A stretch of 37,196 nucleotides of DNA, from the NCBI GenBank assembly GCA_028873925.1, contig JAPPNA010000167.1, forward strand, positions 1 through 37,196, in the 5' to 3' direction. Position 1 is the first letter of the stretch; each line of letters begins with the position of its first letter. A program made the position numbers and the translations under genes. This document shows, piece by piece, positions 1 through 5,731 of this stretch. The stretch is from Bacteroidota bacterium. GTDB lineage: Bacteria > Bacteroidota > Rhodothermia > Rhodothermales > Bin80. The notes under the pieces were generated by a model. The model worked only from the letters and a program-made list of their open reading frames with translations, did not search any database and was not told the DNA's origin.

Positions 1-236
1 GACCGGAAGGAACCGTGAGTTGCGTCCGGTGCTGGTCGGCTCACCGCCGCAGGCCTTGGATCAATAATTGTCAGATGCTGTGCCAGCGTCGGGGCTGTGA
101 AGTAGACCCTCATCATCGAGCGCATGTGAGAAAGGGCTTCAACAGATTGGGCTGTTCGGTCCTCGTTCCCCTTGGATCGACACGGAGTGAACCACCGGGT
201 CGCGGCTTGCATAAATCGATGCCCACCATGGCGCTC
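1..236. other. Left-edge flank, no gene recognised
   Basis: Two reading frames touch the left edge. A plus-strand frame ends at TAA 65-67 after about 21 codons, and a minus-strand frame stays open from about 200 down to position 1. Neither matches a family I recognise. The stretch lies just outside the candidate inverted-repeat element that begins at 237, so it may be the disrupted target of that element. Confidence 0.3.
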
Positions 237-303
237 TGTGGGACATGTTTTTTGTGCGGCGAAGGCAAGAATCGCCCAAAATGCTGATTTGAGCCATTTT
301 CAG
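237..303 (+). repeat. Left terminal inverted repeat
   Basis: The reverse complement of this 67-bp stretch aligns with 1478-1545. The innermost 18 bases and outermost 9 bases are identical between copies; the centre shares GGCGATT and an A6 tract but has diverged. Confidence 0.6.
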
Positions 304-331
304 GCGAATCCGCAGGCCTGCGTCCGTTCCT

Positions 332-369
332 TTATTGCTTCCGTATATTACCATATACGGAAGCAATAA
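332..369. repeat. Perfect 17-bp palindrome with 4-nt loop
   Basis: The arm TTATTGCTTCCGTATAT (332-348) is followed by TACC and then its exact reverse complement (353-369). It sits 28 bp inside the left inverted repeat and 13 bp before the start codon at 383. There is no T-tract after it, so it is not a typical intrinsic terminator. The symmetry suits a dimeric DNA-binding protein, a recombinase core site or a replication/transfer hairpin. Which of these applies cannot be told from sequence alone. Confidence 0.6.
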
Positions 370-382
370 CACCTGCAGACCC

Positions 383-610
383 ATGAAATTTGGTAGCATT
401 GATTTTGATCAACTTCCTGGTGACCGGTGGCTGAAATGGTGCTGGTACATCACCTTCCCGCTGGCTTTGGTGGTGTGGTTCGCGGGGATGCTCGCGGCGT
501 TGGCGGTGGCGTTGGCCGTGCTATCCATCGCTGTCCATTCGATCTGGGGGATCGGATGGGGCCCGCAATTCTTCTACGACAACCTGATTGCCCCACTGAC
601 GGGCCGCTGA
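383..610 (+). CDS. Small predicted inner-membrane protein
   Basis: The 75-residue product has a polar N-terminus of about 20 residues, one long hydrophobic stretch at about residues 22-52 (rich in Leu, Ala and Val, long enough for one or two membrane passes), and a short C-terminal tail. I do not recognise a family. The ATG at 383 is chosen because it follows the palindrome directly; an in-frame start at 335 would place the palindrome inside the coding region. No clear ribosome-binding site precedes it. It lies inside the candidate inverted-repeat element upstream of the broken recombinase, so it may be element cargo. It could also be a chance frame. Confidence 0.4.
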   Translation: MKFGSIDFDQLPGDRWLKWCWYITFPLALVVWFAGMLAALAVALAVLSIAVHSIWGIGWGPQFFYDNLIAPLTGR

Positions 611-689
611 CCGAGGGCCTGTGACCTGCTCCAACCCAAGCCGCAAGGATGATGATGTGGGGCTGTCTTTCTGATGCGGGGGAGGCGTG

Positions 690-1481
690 ATGCTGCTGGC
701 TCCCATAGCGGCAGGCACTGATGAGCTGCAGGAGGTCCTGCAGCAGGCCGGACTGACCGCCGAAGACTGGGCGGTGATTCAAAAGAGCCGCTCGCCGGCG
801 ACACTCGCGCTCTGGCACCGGGCACCAGACCAAAGCGGCCGCGGGCAGCAGGAAGGCATCTCCTACGAGGATGTAACGGTGATCTGCCGGCATGAACGCC
901 GTATAACTTCCGGGCGGTGCAGACAAATGCGCCGACGTACGGTCAGGGCCTGCGGAATGCGTGTGTGATTTCGTTTATGTCGGACGGCATGCTGCGCACC
1001 GCCGAGGCAGCCACGATCCGGTTTGCGGAGGTGCATCCTGTATCCGACACCGGAACACTGACCCTCCCCCCGGTCCAAAACCGATCAGGAGGGTGATGGG
1101 GCGGCGGTGTTTCTGAGCCGTCGGAGTATGGACCTGTTCCGCGAGTACACACTGACCTGTGAGATCACGGGCGGGTATTTGTTTCGGCGGCTGCACCGTG
1201 GCGGACAGATCACCGAGTCTGGACTCAGTCCGCGCAGCATCCGCCAGATCATCAAGGCGGTTTTTGCACGCTGGCAGCCGTACACGTCCCTGGCGGATCG
1301 TGAGGTCCCCATCTCCGGACACAGTCTCTGGATCGGCACCGCCCGATCCCTGGTGGCCGCTGGCGGTAATCTGCCGGAGGTTATGCAGGCCGGCCGGTGG
1401 CAGAGCAGCCGGATGCCGGCCCATTATGCTAAACGCGAGCGGGCGCAGCGGAATGCGGTGGCCCGGCTGCTGGCGGACTGA
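690..1481 (+). pseudogene. Tyrosine recombinase/integrase, frameshifted and catalytically altered
   Basis: The C-terminal catalytic domain of a phage-type integrase is spread over several frames. From about 905 to 1065 one frame encodes the segment around the first catalytic arginine (motif MLRTAEAA). A C6 run at 1066-1071 then shifts the frame. Removing one C restores RSKTDQEGDG, the usual linker, and the next frame runs to TGA 1479-1481. That frame has the region expected to hold HxxR, but it reads HSLW, so the second catalytic Arg (CGG) has become Trp (TGG). The catalytic Tyr is present (MPAHY). The N-terminal part (from 690, preceded by GGAGG) is in another frame and is only weakly recognisable. 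The gene looks dead on at least two counts, and the stop codon lies inside the right inverted repeat. Confidence 0.75.
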
Positions 1482-1545
1482 AAATGGCTCAAATCGGGCC
1501 GAAACGGCGATTTTTGGCGGTCGGGGCGAAAAAATGTGTCCCACA
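1478..1545 (-). repeat. Right terminal inverted repeat
   Basis: This 68-bp stretch is the inverted partner of 237-303. Its first bases include the recombinase stop codon. Its outer end reads TGTCCCACA, matching the outer end TGTGGGACA of the left copy. Confidence 0.6.
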
Positions 1546-1670
1546 AATGCCCCAGAATCGACCTGCGGCGGTCGGTTGGATATGGGTCGGGTGAAATTAG
1601 GATGCGTTATACGCGATCACACGCAGCGACGGTTGTCGTGATCCGCTTGTTGAACCCTGCCAACTCCCTG

Positions 1671-1817
1671 CTAAACCGTTTCAAGCCGGGCGTCCATGAG
1701 ATCGCGGAGATGCGTGATGGCCTCGGGCAGACTCCAGACTTCGGACTCCACGGCCGCCAGATGGTCCGCGGTGCGGTCGGGTCTGGCTTCTGGGGGTGCA
1801 GTGAGAGTTTCGAGCAT
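1671..1817 (-). CDS. Short acidic helical protein
   Basis: A 48-residue frame starts at ATG 1817 and ends with TAG at 1673-1671. The residues after about position 15 (rich in Ala, Glu, Leu and Asp, ending in DARLETV) have the heptad-like spacing of a short amphipathic or coiled-coil helix. I do not recognise a family. It is convergent with the recombinase and divergent from the ParA-like gene at 1931, leaving about 110 bp for control of both. The protein-like composition is the main argument that it is real. Confidence 0.35.
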   Translation of the reverse strand: MLETLTAPPEARPDRTADHLAAVESEVWSLPEAITHLRDLMDARLETV

Positions 1818-1897
1818 GCGAATTGAACGGCTGCAGGGCGGTTTCAATTGGTGTATAGCAGCTGACGGAACGGACCCGGAACGCGGACCGGAGCATC

Positions 1898-1921
1898 AAG
1901 TTTATAGATTTATAGAAACTT
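1898..1921. promoter_or_regulatory. AT-rich box before the ParA-like gene
   Basis: This 24-bp AT-rich island in GC-rich DNA contains a tandem repeat of TTTATAGA framed by AAGTTT and AAACTT. It ends 9 bp before the GTG start at 1931. It could be the promoter -10 region, an operator for the ribbon-helix-helix protein encoded downstream, or part of a partition site. The position fits self-regulation as known for ParA/RHH partition operons, but that is inference. Confidence 0.35.
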
Positions 1922-1930
1922 GGTGCAGCA

Positions 1931-2571
1931 GTGACCATAGCGATTTTGAACAGCAAGGGCGGGGTGGGCAAAACCACCATCACGACCACGCTTGCAGGAA
2001 CGCTGCAGGAGCGGGGGTATGCGGTCCTCCTGGTGGATGCGGACCCGCAGGGGTCCGCCGTTGCGTGGCACCACCGCCGGGCGGAGGCCGAACGCAAAAG
2101 CGGACATCTGGCGTGCGTACAGATCACGCGGACCACCCTGGACCGCGACCTGGCCAGTACGAATGCGGACTATGTGGTCATTGATGGCTCCGCCCGTTTG
2201 GAAAAGCTGTCCGTGTCCGCGATCAAGGCGGCCGATGTGGTCCTGATTCCGGTGCAGCCCTCGGTGCTGGATTTGTGGGACGTTTCAGGCACCGCAGCCT
2301 TGGTAAAAGCGCGCCAGCAGGCTCATGGGGCGCTCCCAGGGCGGCTTTTGTGGTCAGTCGCCAGATCCCGCGTACCTTGTTGGCGCAGGAGGTGGAAGAG
2401 GCGGTCAGCGCCCTGGGGCTGCCGCTGCTGAAAACCCGCACCACCCAGCGCGTCGCTTATCCCGAAGCCGCGGTGGTCGGCCGCACGGTCGGTGAATACG
2501 CCCCCGGCAGCAAGGCCGATCTGGAGGCGGCGGCCCTAACCTACGAAATCATCGCATTCAGCCATGCCTAA
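1931..2571 (+). pseudogene. parA: ParA-family partition ATPase, frameshifted
   Basis: The first frame (GTG 1931) encodes a deviant Walker A (KGGVGKTT, about residues 9-16), the ParA motif DADPQGS (about 37-43) and YVVIDGS (about residue 80), as in the small ParA/MipZ-type ATPases that segregate plasmids. The frame is lost after about residue 135. Near the CCC at 2334-2336 one base appears to be missing, and the family sequence resumes in another frame (AAFVVSRQ, then TTQRVAYPEAA) to the TAA at 2569-2571. Apart from this single lesion the gene is complete. Its end overlaps the downstream RHH gene by 8 nt, as expected for a partition operon. It may be plasmid-derived DNA now in a chromosome. 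Confidence 0.8.
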
Positions 2572-2791
2572 GAGAACTTCCCTGGCCGCGGCCGGCCGCG
2601 AGCCCCAGCCGCAGGCGGCCACACAAGAGCTGGCCCGCATGATGCGGGGACCCGGCAAGAAGACCATCTACGCCAACATCCACGCGGATCTGCACAAGCG
2701 ATTCAAAGCGCATTGTGCCCTCAGAGAGGTCAGCGTCAGTCAGCGCATCCGTGAGTTGCTGGAACAGGATCTCGCCAATCCGCCCGCCTGA
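2564..2791 (+). CDS. Ribbon-helix-helix DNA-binding protein, ParA partner
   Basis: This 75-residue protein has a basic, flexible N-terminus of about 32 residues. It ends in a region resembling a MetJ/Arc fold: a short strand (about residues 34-38, KTIYAN) and two helices (about 42-53 and 58-70, the second starting VSVSQRIRELLEQ). Such proteins often pair with ParA ATPases as the centromere-binding and repressor component (ParG-like). It overlaps the end of the ParA-like gene by 8 nt. It is intact although its partner is frameshifted, so it may persist only as a regulator. Confidence 0.65.
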   Translation: MPKRTSLAAAGREPQPQAATQELARMMRGPGKKTIYANIHADLHKRFKAHCALREVSVSQRIRELLEQDLANPPA

Positions 2792-2879
2792 GCGGCAGAA
2801 ACGGCCCAGTTTCGCATCCTGGCGCTCCAGTTTGGGGATCGGATTCGGCAGAATGGCCCACAGATCGCCCAGAATGGCC

Positions 2880-3101
2880 CCTTTCCACCTTCGCCCACAT
2901 GCTCATGACCCGGCTGAAGGAATGGGGCCTGAAAGGCACCAGGATGGCTTCGGCGCAGTGCGGCACGATACGCCTGAATATGTTCAAGATCGCGGCTGTG
3001 GCATATCGGTGCGCATGTCACTCACTTCCCGAACACGCAACGGACTTCCCCATAGCTCAGGTGGGGCATCTCTCGCATTACCCGTTTCGAGGCCTGCTTG
3101 A
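2880..3101 (+). pseudogene. Remnant of an IS1380-like DDE transposase, 3' end
   Basis: From about 2884 one frame reads STFAHMLMTRLKEWGLKGT and then ASAQCGTIRLNMFKIAAV. This resembles the conserved C-terminal helices of IS1380-family transposases, where a hydrophobic helix is followed by a GT..A.AQ..TIR..L.K pattern. The expected continuation (a V-x-V-R-R-like stretch) appears in another frame after about 2998, so the end is frameshifted. Nothing of the catalytic core is present upstream. This is a fragment left by an old insertion; the family assignment is from memory of the motif and is moderate. Confidence 0.45.
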
Positions 3102-3229
3102 CGTTCACTCACGTTCCGGCCCGCCTGGTTGCTGAACCGCCTCGCGGACGATCCTTTGACACCGCAGTGCTTCATGCTACGTCGTTACCTCCATAACACG
3201 CCACGGCTGCTGCCATTCGGAGCGACAGT

Positions 3230-3300
3230 TAATGGGCGGGATTCGCACCCGCAAGGAAAACGCGCCTTTCCACGGCGCACGGCAATGATGTGCCAAAGAG
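3230..3300 (-). other. tRNA-Ser(GGA)-like fragment, possible attachment site
   Basis: On the minus strand two arms resemble a tRNA. An anticodon arm at 3278-3262 has a 5-bp GCGCC/GGCGC stem and a loop reading GTGGAAA, which would give anticodon GGA. A T-arm at 3252-3236 has a 5-bp GCGGG/CCCGC stem and loop TGCGAAT. A weak D-arm (GGC..GCC) precedes them. I could not pair a 7-bp acceptor stem, and no CCA follows. The best reading is a decayed or partial tRNA, perhaps left by integration of a mobile element into a tRNA gene. A chance pair of hairpins remains possible. Confidence 0.25.
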
Positions 3301-3342
3301 AATCGAATAACCGCTAACAGTCTCGGTTATGGTGTCCATTCG

Positions 3343-3372
3343 TAGACTTTATGCCGAGCCTGCGCGTACAAT
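3343..3372 (+). promoter_or_regulatory. Candidate sigma-70-like promoter for the transporter pair
   Basis: TAGACT (3343-3348) and TACAAT (3367-3372) are separated by 18 bp. They lie about 90 bp upstream of the APC transporter start. Both boxes are near the housekeeping consensus, and no competing promoter is obvious in the 120 bp before the gene. Confidence 0.35.
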
Positions 3373-3464
3373 CTCCGCGCTGCGACTGCGCATTTTCGGG
3401 CAGGTGATTGTGCCGGCACCTGCCCGGCTGCTCAGTTTCACATCCAAGAGGCAAGATCAGGCGC

Positions 3465-5729
3465 ATGGCAACGAGCCGGCGTAGTGAACGACATATGGGA
3501 CTCTACGGAGCAACCGCTCTGGGAGTTGATGCCATTGTGGGTGGCGGCATTCTCGCCCTTGCAGGGGTTGCCTTTGCAACGGCGGGTCCCGGCGCAATTG
3601 CGGCATTTGCCCTCAACGGGGTGATCGCGGCTATCACAGTGGCCAGCTTCGCCCGTCTGGCCCGCCGGTTTCCGGAATCAGGCGGCATCTACACCTACGC
3701 GAAGCGCGTGCTGTCCATCCAGGTGGCCTTCATGGTGGGCTGGGTCGTCTGGTTTGCCTCCATCGTGGCGGGTGTACTGTACGCGCTTGGCTTTGCGGCC
3801 TTCACTTTGGAAGGCATACTCAGACTGCTACCATCCGCCGCCGAATCATATGCATTCCTGGCAGATGGAAGGGGCAATGTGGTCCTGGCCCTGGGGGCCA
3901 TCGGATTTTACACATGGATGCTGTCGGCCAGAACATCAGGCGGCGGTAATGCGGCCACGATCGGCAAAGTCATTGTTTTCGTGGTGCTGATCGCCGGGGC
4001 CATCTGGGCCTGGCTCACTGATGGGGCTGGCGAAGCTGCGCAGCGATTCAGCCCGTTTGCGCCCGCGGGTATGTTGGGCATACTGCAGGCTATGGGATAC
4101 ACCTTCATTGCACTCCAGGGGTTTGATCTGATTGCTGCCGTGGGCGGAGAGGTCAAAGATCCGCGACGCACACTGCCAAGAGCGATGTACCTGTCGCTCG
4201 GCATTGCACTGGTGGTCTACATCCCGTTGCTGATCGCGATCACGGTAGTAGGTGCGACGGATGCGGGCATTGGATCGATGGCGGCGGACAACCCGGAGGG
4301 GCTCGTGGCAGAAGCCGCCGAGAACTTCATGGGGATCGCCGGATACTGGCTGGTCATCTGCGCCGGTCTGTTATCCATGCTGTCCGCACTGCATGCCAAT
4401 CTCTTTGGCGCGTCCCGCGTGGCCTTTTCCATGGCTCGGGATAGAACGCTCCCGCGACAGATCGGCCGCCTCCGCGCAGTAAGCGGTACACCGATAATTG
4501 CCATTGCCGCCACGGGGGCCATGATGACCCTAATCGCTATTGCCGTGGGAAATGTAGCAGCCTCCGGTGCAGCAGCAAGCCTGATCTTTCTGCTTTCGTT
4601 CGCAATGGTGCACTGCATTGTCATCCTGGCACGACGCAGGGAAGGAGAATTGCGCACGGCTATCCTCCCTCTGGTAGGAGCTCTGCTCTGTCTGGGGTTA
4701 GCTATTTTCCAGGCTGTTGCCGTGCCGGAAGCAGGACGTGTTGCAGCCCTTTGGCTTGGCGTAGGTATAGTGTTGTACCTGATGGCTCTGGCCCCCGGCG
4801 CGCGACTGGCAGACGCAAGCGCGGAAGCCCTTGACCCGGATCTTGCGAAAACCCGCGGGCGGAGCCCGCTCGTGCTCGTGCCCGTGGCAAATCCGGCCAG
4901 TGCCGCCAGCATGACCGATGTCGCGGCCACCGTGTGCACACCGAATGTGGGTCAGGTACTGCTCCTGTCGGTCATGCGGCATCAACAGCTTGCAGATCCG
5001 GCGACGATATCGGATGCCAAGGAAATTCTCGATGAGTCCGTGCAGCGCGGGCGGGACCGTTCTCTGCACCCGGAAACGCTGTTTACCGTGGCGAAAGATG
5101 TCTGGGGCGAAATAGCCCGCGTCGCCAATGAACATCGCTGTGAAACCGTGATGATTGGTTTGCCCCGAATCACGAAGGAAGGCATTGCCACACGCCTTAA
5201 GGGGCTGATTTCCGATGTCGGCGCGGACATCGTCATTGTGCGTGCCCCGCCCCGATGGAGTATCCAAGATGCACGAAGCGTACTGGTTGCTCTGCGGGGA
5301 CAGCGGATTCACAGTCGCCTTCGGGCGCGCCTGCTTGCAAGCCTCTCGCGCGGTTCCCCTCCAGAGTTGGCGTTTATTCATGCCCTGCCCAACAATCCAG
5401 ATGCCGATACCATACGACGACTGAAGCGAACCCTTACACGTATAGCCACCGACGAGGCCTCCGGTCCGCACTCAGTCCGCATTGATCCTGTCAGCGATCC
5501 GATTGAGCATATCGCCCAACGTGCTGAAGCCAGTGATCTGCTCGTAATGGGCATGGAAAGCAGGAGGCGGGACGAACCGTCTATTGGGCCGTTCGCGCTT
5601 GAAGTCGTTCGGCGCACTACGGTCCCGTTGATCCTGTTGGGTTGCCGCAGCCATTCAACTTCTTTCAACCCACGTGGCATTGTGCGCGCTGTATCATCCA
5701 TCCAAAAACCCTCGCGTGTAGCGAAATAG
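3465..5729 (+). CDS. APC-superfamily permease fused to UspA-like domains
   Basis: This 754-residue inner-membrane transporter probably takes up amino acids or related cations. Residues about 10-440 contain the 12-helix APC core. The first helix has the glycine-rich GGGILALAG signature, and a second family motif, PESGGIYTYAKR, follows at about residue 70. The C-terminal 300 residues are cytoplasmic and resemble two universal-stress (UspA-like) domains, each ending in a V-P-L/I-type strand. This fusion is known in bacterial APC transporters and is thought to regulate transport. I chose ATG 3465; an upstream TTG at 3408 would add 19 polar residues. The stop is TAG, and the next transporter begins 2 nt later, so the two are probably cotranscribed. 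The substrate cannot be told. Confidence 0.85.
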   Translation: MATSRRSERHMGLYGATALGVDAIVGGGILALAGVAFATAGPGAIAAFALNGVIAAITVASFARLARRFPESGGIYTYAKRVLSIQVAFMVGWVVWFASIVAGVLYALGFAAFTLEGILRLLPSAAESYAFLADGRGNVVLALGAIGFYTWMLSARTSGGGNAATIGKVIVFVVLIAGAIWAWLTDGAGEAAQRFSPFAPAGMLGILQAMGYTFIALQGFDLIAAVGGEVKDPRRTLPRAMYLSLGIALVVYIPLLIAITVVGATDAGIGSMAADNPEGLVAEAAENFMGIAGYWLVICAGLLSMLSALHANLFGASRVAFSMARDRTLPRQIGRLRAVSGTPIIAIAATGAMMTLIAIAVGNVAASGAAASLIFLLSFAMVHCIVILARRREGELRTAILPLVGALLCLGLAIFQAVAVPEAGRVAALWLGVGIVLYLMALAPGARLADASAEALDPDLAKTRGRSPLVLVPVANPASAASMTDVAATVCTPNVGQVLLLSVMRHQQLADPATISDAKEILDESVQRGRDRSLHPETLFTVAKDVWGEIARVANEHRCETVMIGLPRITKEGIATRLKGLISDVGADIVIVRAPPRWSIQDARSVLVALRGQRIHSRLRARLLASLSRGSPPELAFIHALPNNPDADTIRRLKRTLTRIATDEASGPHSVRIDPVSDPIEHIAQRAEASDLLVMGMESRRRDEPSIGPFALEVVRRTTVPLILLGCRSHSTSFNPRGIVRAVSSIQKPSRVAK

Positions 5730-5731
5730 TT

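Larger units (their letters stand above)
237..1545. mobile_element. Candidate integrase-carrying element bounded by inverted repeats
   Basis: Positions 237-303 and 1478-1545 are inverted copies of one ~67-bp sequence. Read towards the outside, each starts with the same 18 bases (CTGAAAATGGCTCAAATC) and ends with the same 9 bases (TGTCCCACA). The middle matches less well and needs small gaps. Between them lie a perfect 17-bp palindrome, a small membrane-protein gene and a broken tyrosine recombinase whose stop codon falls inside the right repeat. The layout is that of an integrase-mobilised element with inverted termini. No clear target-site duplication is visible in the flanks. The element looks inactive because the recombinase is damaged. 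Confidence 0.5.

Noticed and set aside
450-926. Minus-strand frame of 158 codons opposite the small membrane protein and the recombinase N-terminus
   Set aside because: Pro/Arg/Ser-rich composition typical of an antisense shadow in GC-rich DNA, and no domain.
2797-2880. Third copy of the element inverted repeat
   Set aside because: Only about 13 bases around ATCGCCCA-AATG resemble the left repeat; the 18-base core and the outer 9 bases are missing.
4698-5471. Minus-strand frame of 257 codons inside the APC-UspA gene
   Set aside because: Fully antisense to a well-supported gene, with no recognisable domain.
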